Source: Dicyema japonicum (Eukaryota; Dicyemida; Rhombozoa; Dicyemidae). Taken from it: 64,000 nucleotides of DNA. The notes under the pieces were generated by a model that saw nothing but the letters and a program-made list of their open reading frames with translations, did no database searches and was not told the DNA's origin. The stretch spans positions 681,273 through 745,272 of the forward strand of contig RDEW01000020.1 of NCBI GenBank assembly GCA_011109175.1, given 5' to 3'. Within the stretch, counting starts at the first letter, position 1. Each line of letters begins with the position of its first letter. Both the position numbers and the translations under genes were made by a program. Positions 1 through 13,644 of this stretch are shown in pieces.

Positions 1-3000
1 ATTTATTATCAATATCCTCCTTTATTATTTTGTGATCATTAAGTTCCCGTAGAGCATCCTTAAGTCCATTCTATAATAATATAATATATGTTACATTAAG
101 TTTTTTATTATGTTTTATCAACTCAATGTTTTTAGACTCCAAATCACTAATTATGCCACTCATCTCCCTGTTGTCACTCTCCATCTTCTTTTTACCAGAG
201 ACCATCAATCCTCTCTGTCTTTGTTCCCCATCTAACAGTTCCTCCAAGTCTTTATTCTTTTTAGTGATTGATCTTAATTTATCCTCAAATTCATCAATTC
301 TTTCTCTGTGAATTCTCTCCCATTCTGTTTTGTCAGATTGGAAGGCAACATCCTTCCTAGTCATGTCATTCTTTAGCATGTAAATTTCATCCTCCAATTC
401 TGCGATTAAAGTATTTTGTTCTTCATTCCTTCTCTTTTGTTGTTTAATTTCATCTCTGAGCATGTGTTTCTAAGTAATGACTAAAAAGTACATCAGCAGT
501 CTCGCCCGTAGCTGCAGATTGAATAATGTTGAATTCTTTGTTTAGATTGTTAATCTTTTTATTAAATTCTTGTATTTGTTCATCCTTATCATCTAATTCT
601 CTACATGCACACAAATATTTAGTCTCCATATTTCTAAACTCCTGTTCAATACTATCTTTATCCTTTATAATACTAATAGTAAATTATAAAATAACCAATT
701 CTTTGCATTCCTCTCATCCTGTAGTAAATTATCAAATTTTTTATGTTTAGTCTCTAAAGAGGCAACATTAGCAGCATAATTATCAAGTTGTATATTACTA
801 TCATCCAATTCATTATCAAGACGACTTATTGTTTTTGTTAATTTAGTTTTATCACAAATTAAATCATCATTTTCACATTTGTATGTTTCAATCTCCTTAT
901 TTAATCGTCTTATTGTATCATCACATACAATCTTCTCAGCACTCAATACATCATAACGCTTAGTAATATCATTTAATTTATTCTGTATTTGTTGTAATTG
1001 TCTGTATTGGGCCTCCATGTTACCTTCTTCCTCCAATATTTTATCATTTAATTTATCAACTTGACTTGTCTTTACGTTCAGTTGATTTGTAATCTTTTTT
1101 CTCTCACATGTTTCATATTCCAAGTTTGATTCTGTTTCACTCAATTTTTGTCTCAATTCTTTTACTTGTCGTTCATAATCAACAACACTCTTTTCAAGTT
1201 CTTCCACGTGTTCGCTAGTCCTCTCTAATTCATTCTATTAATAATTATATTAATAAACATTAGGTCTATTGAGATTAGCAATACTATCCCCTCTCTCTTT
1301 GTCAATATCATTCATTTTAATACTCATATCCATTATTTGATGTTCCAACTGCTTTCTCTTATTATCACTCTCTGTCTTTTTATTCACTGTAACACATAAA
1401 TTCTCTTTCATAACTTCCATCTCATCCTCCATACTCTTTAAACATTTCTTTAAATTTAATTCATTCTAATATTAAATAAACAAATATACCTTTCGTAGTC
1501 CATCAATCGTTGACATGCTATTATTTATTTCATTAATATATTTTTCCTTATTTTGTTTTATAGTCTCATCAAATTTGTGTCTCTGTCCTTCAATCTCCTT
1601 CATTAACACACTAATCTTCTCCTCTTTCTCCCTTCTCAGATTCTTTTCAGCCTCACCAATATCAGTAGTCTCCTCGTATTGCATTCTCAGATTATCCAAT
1701 TCATGTTGTAATTGACGTTTATCCTTTTCAAGAGTAATCTTTGCAGTTTGTATAATATCCAAATCATCATTCAGTTGACTAATAGTATTATAAGCATCTC
1801 TATTATCCTTCATACTTTTAGCCAAAATAAGACTATCCTCATCAGCCCTAAACTCATTATAATATCAAACTTTGCTGTTAATGATGACAAATTATCAGTC
1901 TTTAAAGTCAATTGAGTTTGTAATTGCTCAATTTGGGATTTCATTTCATTATTTAATTCTCTCATATCAGACAATTCACTACAAACTCTTCTTTCATTCT
2001 TTTGTATATCACTCTTTATGTGCGTCTCCCGTTCTAATTGGGAATTAACTTGTTCAAGCTGGGCCTCCAATTTCTTAACATGTTTCACAATATTATTAGC
2101 CCTATCCTCCTCAGATTGCCAAGATTGTTGTACATTATTCAATTTATCCTCAATAGTTTTCTTTTCTTTCTCCAACTTGACATTACAACAACTTGTACCT
2201 TTCCAATCTTATAATCTTTCTCAACAATCTGTTCTGACAAATTACCAATTTTATTATCAGCAGAGGATTTATCACTCTGTAAGACATCTTCATAATGAGA
2301 TAATCTATGTAAATATAATAATTACTGTTGTTCCAATTGTGCAATATTATCAGTCAATACTCGTTTTTCTTCCAAATATTTGGTTACATTGCTTTCCTCT
2401 TCAAAGAGTCTACTCTCCATGTCCTGTAATAAATCCTCCATCTCCTTCTTCTTTCCAGTTAATATGAAAATATTCTGATTAGTAATATAATAATACTTCA
2501 TGTAGATTATCAGATCTATCAACCTCCTCTTGAAGACGACGAGATAGAACATCCCTTTCCTGTTCTAATTCGGAGATAGATTTGATATTATCAGCTAATA
2601 TGATTGATTGTTTATCCAAAGTAGTTTTAGCTTTAACCAATTCGTCATTAATAGTCCTCATCTGATCAGTATCCACCATTGGTAGTAACTATATTAAAAA
2701 AGGGTAAACAACCTTACTATAAGTCTAAACCAAGTCCATTGTCGTAATTTGAGATAATTTTTACAATTTCGTTGAATAACAATAAGACTAGACTTGTATT
2801 GCATACGTTTGGAGTAATATTTTTTGGATAAATATTCTCTGGCCTTTGATTGAAGTGATATTATAAGTTCAGCAATTTTAAGGTCTCTCTCTTCCTCAAA
2901 GTGAGCCAGTACTCCTGTACGGAAAAACACTTTAGTCTTTCCTAATCTGTAGAGAACAGTATCAATCTCTAATTCTTGTAGCATAATTTCAACTCCCTTT

Positions 3001-5188
3001 CTATTATCCATGAATTCATTTAACACATTAGTTTGTACTAATATTGAATATCTTTGTCTAAAATCCTCATATGTGACTCTATTAGGGAATCCCTGTCTAC
3101 ATATTCTTATCCCTTCAAGTACTCCATTACACCTAAGTTGATCCAAAACCAAATGACAATCCACTTTGCCTGCTTTCTTCTCCAAATTAGGAATTATGCA
3201 TCTTATAAAGTAGGCTGTTGTACTACTAAGATTGTCCATTAATCCACATAATTGTATTTTGTATAATTGTGAGACTGTCCTGAACATTCCTTTCTTTTCT
3301 ACATACCAAGTGGGATCTTTCCAAATATCCCTTACAAATGGGATGGTGGAGTTTTGTAGAAGGGACACAAGTGAATCGGACAGTGGATCCATATTAGTAT
3401 ATAACCAATTATTAGCAGAATATTCTACCTACTAATAATAATTAATATAACTCTTCCAGCATAATGGGATATTGTAAAGTCAGAATCAGTCCTACGTTGT
3501 TTAGAAAAGTTAGGATGAGAGCCCAATTGAGTAACTAATTTCTCCACTAATGTTTTATTGTTTGCCTTAGGAAATAGACACTCTTCATCCAATAGTCCTA
3601 ATACTCCAATAGGTTTTTCAATTAAATCGATGGTTGGTTGTAAATCTAATCCAAAGTCAATGAAATCCCAATTAATTCCTTCCTGTTTGTACTCAAACTG
3701 TTCTATTATGAACATTCTGTGATTAAACAACTGTTGTAATTTCTCATTGGTGTAGTTTATGCATAATTGTTCAAATGAATTAATCTTAAATATTTCAAAT
3801 CCAGCAATATCCAATATTCCTATAAATTGATTACTGTGGTGTTTTCTGCTTAATAGTTTGTTTAAGTGCATTACAATCCAATTAAATAATTTCTCATATG
3901 TTGCCTTTGCTATTGCCTCCACTGATAATTCAGCCTGCTCCTTTGTTTGAGATTTTTGTACTGAATCCCTACCCACTTTTATTCGAGGACGAATTAACCC
4001 TTGCACAAGGTCACCCACATTCAAGCCCAATAAATTACATACTCTTTGTGCACATGACTTGTCTGGGAGAGTGGCCTGTTCACTATTCCTCTCTACTGAA
4101 AATAATATATTCCCAAATACTAATACTGCCTCCACAGTCTCCAATATACCTTAATATATAATTTAATATTACTTTTTACAATATTATCACTAAATCCTAC
4201 TACTTTAAATGATTCCATTGTCCTTTTATACTCTTCACTGTCCTCCACTCCAACAATCTCACTGTCTCCATTCAAATATTTGTATTCTCCACCAATCTGG
4301 GACAACAGTTGGTACATTATGTGGAATGATCTCTCACCCACATTTTGTCTTACTGTTCTGCACTTCTCCAACAAATATGTCATAACTGAGCCTCCCCTTA
4401 TTATTCCACCATCAAAGTTTATTTTAATATATTTCCCCTAATTATTATTATTTATATTACAAATCTGGATGAATTATCATTCTTTACTGTCTTTGCATTA
4501 CCAAAGGCTTCCAATATTGGGTTTGCCTCCAATAGTTGACCCTCTATCTCAGATTCTCCTTTCCCAACTTGACCCAAATATTCTATCACTTTCTTTGTGT
4601 TCTCTGTCTTACCTGCACCTGATTCCCCTCTATTAATTACTACATCACAATAACGTGCACAATATTGACTGATCTTCACGATCTTCCAACATACTACGAT
4701 ATGCATGCTCGGCTATCATATACACGTGTGGAGGTGCATCGTGCTTTTTCTTACCTCCATAATACTTCATTACATCCAATGAATATATTGGTAATTTCTT
4801 GTATGGATTTATAACAACACAAAACAGACCAGAGTATGTCTAAACTATCACTAAATCATACGTATATTAATCCTGATGAATAACGCTCTCGAAGGTTCCA
4901 ATACACACATGCTTCGTTCAAACATGCCAGTTCTGACATATCCTCACATTTCTCAAATTTGGGTGGGTTCATCTTGTGTACTTCGTTCTTTGATAATCTT
5001 CTATGCTCACAACTCTTTATTATTTCCACTTCCACTCCATCACCATCCTCTTTCAATATTCGTCCTGCTGTAAATCCTTCTTCTTTGCATGACACCCACA
5101 CTAGTCTCTTTGCCGCCCATTCTTTCATTAACATTCCTTGGTTCTCATTTACTCTTCGTTCAAGGTAGTACAAGACGTTATCAGCCAT
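1..5188 (-). CDS. Class II myosin heavy chain, 3' end outside the window
   Basis: Actin-based motor ATPase that forms bipolar filaments. Starts at ATG 5188 ([13 protein letters not shown]). The motor domain carries the P-loop [38 protein letters not shown] and the class II run [20 protein letters not shown], then an IQ-like stretch ([13 protein letters not shown]) and a long heptad coiled-coil tail running to base 1. Fifteen introns restore one frame: 4840-4861, 4630-4654, 4438-4460, 4150-4172, 3429-3451, 2689-2717, 2475-2496, 2305-2325, 2176-2198, 1848-1870, 1466-1489, 1235-1258, 673-695, 470-491 and 71-94. About 1,612 codons are present against roughly 1,940 in full-length class II heavy chains, so the tail end is missing. 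The 29-nt intron at the motor/tail junction (2689-2717) is the least certain, because the expected KVKPLL-like junction is not obvious. Muscle or non-muscle type cannot be settled here. Confidence 0.95.
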
Positions 5189-5560
5189 TGTAATATCTTA
5201 TTATTATTTTAACTTTATTTTTTATTTTTAATTTTATTTTAATTTTATTCATAATTTTTTATTTATCTTATTTTTATATTTTATTAAAACTTGCCAATTT
5301 TAACAAAATAATATTTCCTAATTAAGTGTAAATCATGTACTAATATAGGTAATTTTCCACAATATCGAAACTTTCATGTGGTTCACTCTCACGTAGCGAA
5401 AATTTGATACAAGTTTTATTCTAGCAACTAATAGAACCGCAATTATTCGCCTATCAACCTGTTCTTCAACCACAATATCAAGAACAAGGATATAATTATA
5501 GCATTATAGGATTAATGATTTATATTTCACTCATGATGATTTATCACATATATTGATGAA
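5189..5560. other. Intergenic region upstream of the myosin gene
   Basis: Very AT-rich, with T-rich runs just upstream of the myosin ATG at 5188. The myosin promoter should lie here, but no TATA box or other element is clear enough to call. No coding potential seen. Confidence 0.4.
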
Positions 5561-5633
5561 CTTTTTGCATTTTGATTTTTGTACATAAAAATATTAGAAA
5601 ATAAAAATTATAAATTACATTTAATAAAACATC

Positions 5634-5850
5634 TCGGAAATCGTAAAACAGAATACGTAACTAAATATTATGGGAGTTACATTATGCAATGTTCTGTTGA
5701 GTCTACCGATAACAAACTATTGTATTTTATAATTATGGGACTGTCCTTTCATGAAAAGTACTTACCAGGCCTTAATGAATTGACTAAACAATTAATAGTG
5801 TGGCTTAAAGAGGATTATATTCACTGAGACTGTCAGAGAGGAGGTTTAAC
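5634..5850 (+). pseudogene. Possible Ste20/MST-type kinase fragment
   Basis: A short frame reads EYVTKYYGSYI and then LLYFIIMGLS, resembling the N-lobe and hinge of Ste20 kinases of the MST3/MST4 group (YVTKYYGSYL, WIIMEYL). It ends YIH-stop-D, exactly where these kinases have IHRD; a CGA-to-TGA change of the catalytic-loop arginine would explain the stop at 5825-5827. The piece between hinge and IH is about 14 residues shorter than in the family, and no glycine loop, VAIK or DFG was found nearby. If the relationship is real, this is a decayed fragment. Chance resemblance is possible over so short a stretch. Confidence 0.35.
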
Positions 5851-7555
5851 TATAGTAATGCTTCCAATTATTAACTTTGACTTGAGCACTTAAATGATAT
5901 AAATTTAATTTGATTGCAATTAGGTAATCCTTTCAATCATATAAATATGTGTGAGAATGTAATTGGGTTTAATAAATATAATCAAATCCACTAAATGTGA
6001 TACTCTCAACAAACATGTGCTTACAACATACGAACATGTACCAATGTTGAGTTTCTTTACTGTTGTGATGTGGATATCAATTTGGAATGGTCATTTATTA
6101 CTTGGTCTAACCCTATGGTAAACATCTCCAATCCCTCTATATGATGGAATATATTTTATCGATTTTAATAAGTGTTCAATAGGGTGACCCACTGACCTCC
6201 TCTCTTTTCTATTGATAGTCCCATTGATAACATTATGTATATGATTGGGGAAAGCATAATTGAATCACTTGAAGCAGAGATCACTGGATCAGCCTAAATG
6301 TCAACACTCATCATGTGAGAGTAAAACCACAAGAATTTCAATATTATGAATTATGAACCATCCAAAGTCGTTTATTTTAAACTTGGATTCGTATCAGTAG
6401 GTCTACCCCTTTGATTTGACACAATAAAACAACCCCTACTATGAAATCAACAGACTGGCTGAGAATTTGGCCATTAAATAATTTAATGTTTATTTTCCGT
6501 GTTTAGTTCTCTATGTGAAATTACGGTTTACTGAGGATCCAGAAGAGGTATTTGTTAGAATATGTTAAAGGTTGATTGTTAATCTATTTTTCTTATCTAA
6601 CTTTAATGCACTAATTGATATTCTAACGAATATCAAGTAAGCACAACATTGAGAAATTACATTTTATTTCAGTTGTCATTCTACAGGAAAATTTCTGTTT
6701 TCAATGCTTACCATTACTTAGGCGAGACTCACTTTATTTTTAAGGAAAAAACAGTTATGGTGTCTAATCGTTTACATGGAGATAATAATGTTCCTAATTT
6801 TTGTTGCATGAAGGTATTAACTAATGACAACATTACTCGTCAAACCAAACTACGTATAAATTATTAAGAGAATGCTGTTTACCGTTTGTTTTTTTATTTA
6901 TTTCAAAACCAAGAATCACGACAAAATAAAAGAGTTTGGGGGCTGTCAGGTGATTTGGGCCTCCTTAAACAGCCGCCTTATCCTTTCTCAGTGTTCCTCC
7001 AAAGAGCCGACACACTTCCTATATGGATGAATCACTTTTCGAGAATTTTGAGGATTCAACGGGGCTCATGTCTCCTCATAAGTTCCTTAAACAGAGTTGG
7101 CTTTAGTGGCGAAAAGAACCTTTGTAAAGCCATCGTTACTATTTCTTGGAAGGAGTTTATTTTCTTTAGGTAGGTATAGGATAGGTTAGAAACAGTTTTG
7201 TAGTATACAAGTAGCGTTTTTACAAAATTTAGTTTTCGTTGGGAAGGAAATGACGTTGATTACGTATTTGCTCAAGGTCATAAGGGGGTCGTATGTGATC
7301 CCCAGTATTTTGATTGAATCTGTTTTTTCAGAATGTCCCTAAGCTCAAGGACCTTCTTTTTTATTCCGTTTATTTTTAGTTGTAAGAAGACAAGGCTTTT
7401 TGGTGGTCCGGGATTTGGATTTATATCTCCAGAGAGCATCAACAGGACTTCGATCAAGTTTGGTGAGGCAAAGAAAAAAACATTTCTCCCGAGAGAAGGG
7501 GAAGATATACAATGTACTTATTGAATTTTGATTTTAAGACAAAAAATTCAATTCA
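5851..7555. other. Non-coding stretch with LINE-end debris
   Basis: No convincing gene. About 6885-7010 resembles the antisense LINE 3' ends found elsewhere (TTATTTATTT, then GTCAGGTGATTTGGGCCTCC) and is close to 46375-46460. Short ORFs at 6649-6867, 6886-7173 and 7333-7524 have no recognisable motif and are probably chance. Confidence 0.4.
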
Positions 7556-7789
7556 AAATTAATAAAAGAAATCTGAGAGCAGTATCTTGTCGCTCGTCCC
7601 TAGCCATACCAAGCAAACTATTTGGTAAGGAAATAAGTTAGCTCTGTTCGCTACAAATGCAGACTGTTTTCTCCACGAGCAAATGACCCACATGAAAGTC
7701 GCGACAGAAACAATCCATGATTGGATATCTAGTAAAGCCATCAGAAGCCTTGTTATCAACAAGTTTCTGGGTCTTATTCCATTTATTGT

Positions 7790-7925
7790 TTACGGAAGCG
7801 GAAATTTCCTATCACGGGAAGTTCGCGTCCACTTTGTACGTTTACGTTGTGGCCATCACATGGATTTACATTCATATTTGTACATGATTGGACACTCATC
7901 CTCTTCACTATGTATTCATGCTTGA
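7790..7925 (+). mobile_element. LINE C-terminal fragment (RLRCGHH type)
   Basis: Reads VRVHFVRLRCGHHMDLHSYLYMIG. Related versions occur at 19141-19210 (RVEFCRLRCGHHLSLAG) and, on the minus strand, at about 46840-46900 (RVNLARLRCGHQ). The pattern resembles the end of Jockey-like LINE polyproteins, where an (A)RLRxGH motif follows the RT. Only this short stretch is recognisable. Confidence 0.45.
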
Positions 7926-8065
7926 CGACTTTTCTTGTGAGTACGCAGAAGCAGTCAAAATTTCCGTAGAGTACACGTCAACACACATAGCATCCCAAAC
8001 CAGGCTTCGACCATTAGCGAAGGAGAAAGTTGTCATCTCACTAGGACATTTGCCATCCTACTGGG
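7925..8065 (-). mobile_element. RLE-LINE fragment, endonuclease-type block
   Basis: The minus strand reads DGKCPSEMTTFSF, then NGRSLVWDAMCVDVYS. This matches the GKRPDGMTLF...LVWDATCVDT block of the RLE-LINE copies at 15.8, 19.8, 25.2 and 30.6 kb. The RPD core is changed to CPS, so this copy would be inactive. Confidence 0.6.
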
Positions 8066-9535
8066 AAAGACTAATGAGATCAAAAAGTTAATAGTACCCA
8101 GCAGAGGAAAGCAAATTTAAGCTGTTTTGAGTCAAGTCTGTCTTCTTTTGAAGTTCTAGGTCACATCTGTAAGACAATCTCAAACTTGGTCATGTCCCTC
8201 GATTATGGAAGAATTCCGTTTTGAGAATGATTCCCAAACACGGAATGCAAGAGGGATCCCATAAATTACAAGTCGATCAGCCTTATTTATCTTAAAAATT
8301 ATTAAGCGAACTATTTTATGTTAAATTTAGATCTACAGGATATCCACCATCCAATGATAACGACAAACCTCATTGAGAAACGAGTCACACATTATTTTCA
8401 AATTGACTGTTCATCCGAAAGTAAATCTCACACATGAACAGTTTTTGAGCTGATTTTTCATCTAAATTTAGATGAATTCCTCTCTTAAACGAACATATCT
8501 GAAGAATACAAGATATGGTGGCAATAATATTGTCCACAGTGAAGCATATTCAAGAAAATGCATGATCTATGTCTTTAGTTTGATGAATCTACTAATATAA
8601 CACCAATTTACTAACCATACCTACGCATAGTAGAATGACCATATAATTGAGGATTTTCTTTTTTGTGTTGAAATTTCAGACAGGATGCTTGTCTATACAT
8701 ATTTGATATTATTATAGGCACGTACGGGATGCCAAGATCATGACAAAGCATGTGCACACGAAAGTTAGCAATCTAATTAACACTGATATGGATGGTTTAA
8801 TTAAATAATATTGATTAAGTATGAGTACTGAGAAAAATATTGACAATACAAAATTAAAAAACAACCCTTTATTTTTAAGACAATTCCTTTTACGTAGGCC
8901 TAGATCGTGAGAGCATTCCCTCTGATCACTGACATTTCGAGCCTCTGTCTAATCCAAAGTCATTCGTGGGATTCTCTTCAAAGCGGTCTTTCTTGATCTT
9001 AGAGAGAAATTCGTCAGTCAGCTTTCCTATGACCCCGGAAGTATCTTATTATATGTACGAAATGATAGTTTTCGTGAACGGATTCGTATTTTTGGAATTT
9101 CCAGTACTCTGCCTTGTCTTCCACATCGCTAGGTGAATGAAAATAATGAAATCTTATCTGACCTTTTTTCATCGCCCCTGTCCAAGCCTAAGCATTCCAG
9201 CTAAGCTAAAAACCACGAGGCTTTGAGTTCCTGTAGAACAAAATTGGCAAGACAGAGGTTGTCCTCTTTAGCGAGTTGAAGGCATTTGGGTTTGGGGATT
9301 ATTTCCGCTGAAGTAACTACTCGTTGCGCCCATTGCTGCATCGCATCCCCTGACCACACCCACGCCAATTTAAATCGGGAAGAGTTTTTTGGCGATCCTA
9401 GGAGAGATTCACCAGTCCACGATTTTAGCAGCAAGCCTTCGGTAGTATGTTCCGCTCACATTTAGGCGAACTCCCTCATCTCTCTTTCTGAATGCCAGTA
9501 GATGTCCGCAAAAAAGATTATGAAAGCTTGATACA
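8066..9535. other. Non-coding stretch, nothing recognised
   Basis: Both strands were read; no gene, RNA or clear repeat boundary. The open frame at 9201-9434 (minus) has no known motif. Confidence 0.3.
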
Positions 9536-9745
9536 AGGAATCAACACGATGTGTTTGGATATTTCAAAAGCTATTGATATTGTTTGGGACAATACACTTT
9601 TAGAGCAACTTGTGTCTACGAGAGTACTACGAATCTCCTATTTGAAATGAGGTCTTTTGTGAAGATGGAATCCCTTAGGATGAGGGTCCTTGTGGCTATC
9701 CCCTAGTGGGTAAAAAGTAGTAATAATGAAGCCAAATAATAATAA
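9535..9745 (+). mobile_element. Jockey/CR1-like reverse transcriptase fragment
   Basis: Reads MCLDISKAIDIVWDNTLLEQL, the RT palm motif A region (typically LDISKAFDTVWH). Downstream, DGIP is all that remains of a GIPQGS-type motif and is followed by stops. The fragment ends beside the stop codon of the RRM gene at 9749. Confidence 0.6.
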
Positions 9746-9748
9746 TAA

Positions 9749-10561
9749 TCAATTATTGTATTCTGACCAATGGCCATATTGCATTTGCCATTGATATTGG
9801 TTTTCCCACGTTTGATAATCAAAATCTCCCCAATTATAAGGATATAATTGTAAAGGATAGCGAGGCCATCTTTGTGTAATTTTCTTAGCAGACAAAGGTT
9901 GTGCTAATTTACATTCAACCTAATATTATATAAATAATACTTTCTTTCCATTAATAATAACATATCTTTCCATACATAATCTATTAACAGGCTCCTTGGA
10001 ATCAAAGGTGACAAACCCAAATCCTCTATGTCTCTCCTTATTAGGGTCCATCATTAATACACATTCAACCACCTATTTATTATATTTACTTTACATTTCC
10101 ATAGTAACTAAAATAATTCTTTATTGATTCATCATTACAATTGGCAGGTAATCCACCTATAAATATCTTTAAATCATTATCCTTTGTATCCTAACATATT
10201 ATTACTCGTTACCTTCCCACGTGGATTACACACTTTTGCATCAACAATCTTACCGTCTATTATGTGATCCATTGTGTTTAATACTCTCTGAACTGCTCCT
10301 TGAGAGTCAAATGTTACAAATCCGAATCCACGTGACTGTCCTGTCTCTCCATTTGTCATCACTACTGACTCCAACACTTCGCCAAATCGGGAAAAGTACA
10401 TCTTTAGTGACTCTAATAATTCTATATTTTTAACTACCGTTGTTAGTAGGTGGAGCTAACCCCCCAACAAATATTTTTCTAATTAAGTTTATTTAAGTTT
10501 AATTTATTATCTAAACTAATCTTTACCTTCTTTCATCATTATTTTGGGGTACACACTGCAT
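9749..10561 (-). CDS. Two-RRM RNA-binding protein (Musashi / hnRNP A / DAZAP1 type)
   Basis: Single-stranded RNA-binding protein, probably acting in splicing or translational control. The 224-aa product starts MQCVPQNNDERRKIFVGGL at 10561. RRM1 has RNP2 KIFVGG and RNP1 RGFGFVTF; RRM2 has RNP2 KIFIGG and RNP1 RGFGFVTF; the inter-RRM linker is short, as in Musashi/hnRNP A/DAZAP1. The C-terminus is short and aromatic (YPYNWGDFDYQTW). Five introns: 10479-10526 (48 nt), 10413-10437, 10191-10212, 10073-10094 and 9920-9940. Exons total 675 nt, which is in frame. The sequence does not separate Musashi from DAZAP1 or hnRNP A. Confidence 0.9.
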
Positions 10562-12600
10562 CGATGACTATTGTATTATTATTTAAATTAATTATTTTTA
10601 TTTTATTAATAATTTAATAATTCTTTTTATTATTTCTCTAACCACACAGACTTACATAATTTTAGCCAAATAAGATTTCTGACAGACTGACACAATTTTA
10701 ACAAAATAAGAACCCATATCATTAGTGTGTATATTCGTCCTTTAGTTAAGTTGTTATTTCATCCATACATAATTTGAATTTATATCTACTATAAATACAC
10801 TACGCATACTATAACAGCATCAAAGTGTTAGTTATTAACTAAGCATCACAGTGTATCATAAATAGATTAGCTAAGCATCAGAGTGTATCATAGATTGGTC
10901 ACCAACCTTGTTTCCTTTAATATATATAACAATTAAATTGTGGATTGTAATAATTGCTATATTTGTAGGGAGTTAATTGTAAACTGAGGTTACTCTTTCC
11001 TTCCTTCCCATAGGAATAATAATCAGAACAATTTCCACAAGTTGATTTGAAACAGAGATGAAATCTTAACCTGAAACCTTAATTCTGTGTATGTGCTCAA
11101 CCACTATACTTATCATGAATACGACATCTTAATACCTCAGGTCGTGTGGTCCAAAAGCGAGAGCTTTCCTTGTCAACACTTCTATATTTAGAAGTTAGAA
11201 ATCCGTCAATTGTTTCCCAAATGTAATTTATTTGTTTTGATTACTCACAGGATCCCTACCTCCCGAAACAAATAGTCTTTTTATGGCCATCTTTACATCT
11301 TGAAGAAATAATTCTTCCCTCACATAAGAACCGTCTGAAAATAAAACTTACCAATACTCATTCGGGAATATGATTGTCACAATTCACCATTAGCTTGTGA
11401 TATAGCCATAAACGGGAAAAAGCATGAACCGAATACTACTCGAAATGTGCAGTGTTACAAGTACAAGACATAAAGTTATACTCTCAATGATAACTGTTCT
11501 TTAATCTAAAATAAAGTTTGTGTGCCTGTCTTTGTATAGCTGTAAGTATTATGGATATAGTGAAAGAGATATTTACTAGTCGACATACTGGTAAAAGACA
11601 TGTGTATGACCAGGTGGTTAATGCTGTCGTATGCGTCGCGGTTAATTGTGGGTTCGATTTAAAGTCTAAAATACCACTTAATTATTTTGTGTATAAAAAT
11701 ACCACCCAATTGAACAATTACTTCACCACTTGAATAAATATTGTTTGATGCAAGGGGTTAATAAATTGGGGAAGAGACATATGGTGTCTCATTATGGAAA
11801 ACCCCGAACTCTCCTTGTTTAATCAGTCTCTAGTGATAGATTGTTTCAAATAAAGAAACAATCAACCGAGGGTTATACTGTAACCACTCAAGTAGCCAAC
11901 TCACGAAGATCTCCTGTTTGTGTAGGAATCTGATTCCCTAGAAGACCCAGGAATTCCGGTCTTTTCAACGGACTGATTCACCATTTCGAAAATATTAGGG
12001 CATTTTTCCATACACGCCTCTAGGATATATCTCTAATGAGACTGGTGAAAGCTTTCTGGATGTAAAGTTTGCAAGAACATGTCCCAGGAATCTTCTCTGC
12101 TGCTTTATTGGAATGTTCTAACTGAATTAACAATTGCCTTGAATCATAGACGAACTTCAACTCATACTTGAGTAAGGCTTAACAATTGTGTAATAAAGGG
12201 AATTGAACACGTGGAGAACCACTTCGGAAAGCCATTACACTGCAGGTTGCTTTCCAAATGGTAGGTACTGTACGAGCTGTCCTACGTCATATTTTCCCAT
12301 TATGTGCGTTTATAATTACTCAAAAGAATATAAATCTTAGGCTGATTTGCAATACTGTTCTAAACTAAGATAATCTGTCGAATGGAGATGATTTTTACAC
12401 TCCCTGGGATACGCCATCATTTGCAGCAATGCCCACTATCTACTAGCAGTTCGAACACGATTTGTTACTAATGTCTTTGCTTCTGTTTCCGAATACAGAT
12501 TAACTCGTCTTAATCAAAAATTCATACTCGATTGTTAGTGAATCCTTAGCCCGCCCTTACAGTAATCTCATCACTGAATAGTTGAGGTTTCTTCAAGTCA
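10562..12600. other. Intergenic, mostly unassigned
   Basis: Near 10840-10895 a phrase of about 24 nt (AAGCATCACAGTGTATCATA-like) is repeated two to three times. Around 11640-11730 a frame contains FDLKSKIP, recalling the LDLKSKLP block of the LINE copies at 23.4 and 57.4 kb, so this is probably LINE debris. No gene seen. Confidence 0.35.
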
Positions 12601-12609
12601 TATTTCAGA

Positions 12610-13335
12610 CCACGGAAGTTAAAAATTAATTAAAAATTAAATCAATTCCAAAGACCACTGTTAAACCGAAAAAAAACTAACCTAAGTGATCCCGACGAAT
12701 TGGATCAAGGCTCTCATCTTTTCTCGGTGTTGATCCCTTGAGCCTACACAAGTACGTTGCGGACGAGCACTTTCTTTTGGCATTGGTGTCCATTCTTGTT
12801 TTTTTCGATTAGTTTCTCCATGAGCGTCGGTGATTTAATGCTTTCCCCTGTGTACCATCTCTCCGTTAGCTTGAAAGCCCTTTTCTGGGTTGCGGAGATT
12901 TTCTGGATGTTCGCATAAGAGGCCAGTGGTCCCCAAGAAGTACACGCATATGAATGCATGGTTCGATGTACTGTGAGTAGAGCATTTTAAGTATAGGGTG
13001 ATGTCCAATTTTCCATAGACCTGTTAGGCATTTCAGACGGTTGATTTTTTTTTCACATTTGTTCAGCACGTTGATGACATGTCTTGAAAAGTTCATGTGC
13101 GTATCGAAAGTCAGACCCAATATTTTGTGCCATTTGCTGAACGGCAATTCTCTTCCCTCCGCAGTAACTTCTATTGTCCTGTTCGACAATCTCTTGTCCG
13201 AGGTATAGAGAGTTGTAACAAATTTTTCGGTATTGATTGACATCCGATTCTCATTAAACCACTCGAGTAGTCGATCTATGTGGTGTTGTATTCTTTCCGT
13301 CGCTTTTCACAAGGTATGCCAGGAGAACCGAGTCA
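12610..13335 (-). mobile_element. Jockey/CR1-like LINE, RT C-terminal part
   Basis: Minus-strand frames read LLEWFNENRMSINTEK, KILGLTFDTHMNFSRHV, then LYSQYIEPCIHM and LASYANIQKISATQKRAFK: the order seen after the RT catalytic site in Jockey/CR1 elements. The frame shifts around 12900-12960. The 3' end lies near 12610-12720, with an antisense GTGATCCCG signature shared with other LINE ends. 5' truncated and inactive. Confidence 0.7.
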
Positions 13336-13608
13336 CGAACGACCCGCCTGAGCTTTCCAAGGCCCTAATGCTACTAAACGTGCGTGTTGCAGATGGCTTA
13401 TTCCTTCAGATTTCTCCAACACATTCAAAACCAACCACGTGATGATAGTCCTCATTTACAGTGAAGTTTTATTCGTTCTGATGTGATTCAGTATAAATAA
13501 TGGCAAGAATGTCTGTAGAGTATTTAGCAAAATTATGATTCATTCATATAATGAATTGAGGAAGTACATTTTTGTGAATTCCTTATATTGATTTACGTAA
13601 GTCCTCAC

Positions 13609-13619
13609 CGAATATATAA
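13609..13619 (+). promoter_or_regulatory. Possible TATA box of the acidic ORF
   Basis: AATATATAAG lies about 27 nt before the ATG at 13645. A start site 20-30 nt downstream would leave almost no 5' UTR. The context is AT-rich, so it may be chance. Confidence 0.25.
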
Positions 13620-13644
13620 GCAACTCCCGTCAACTCCAAACAAA

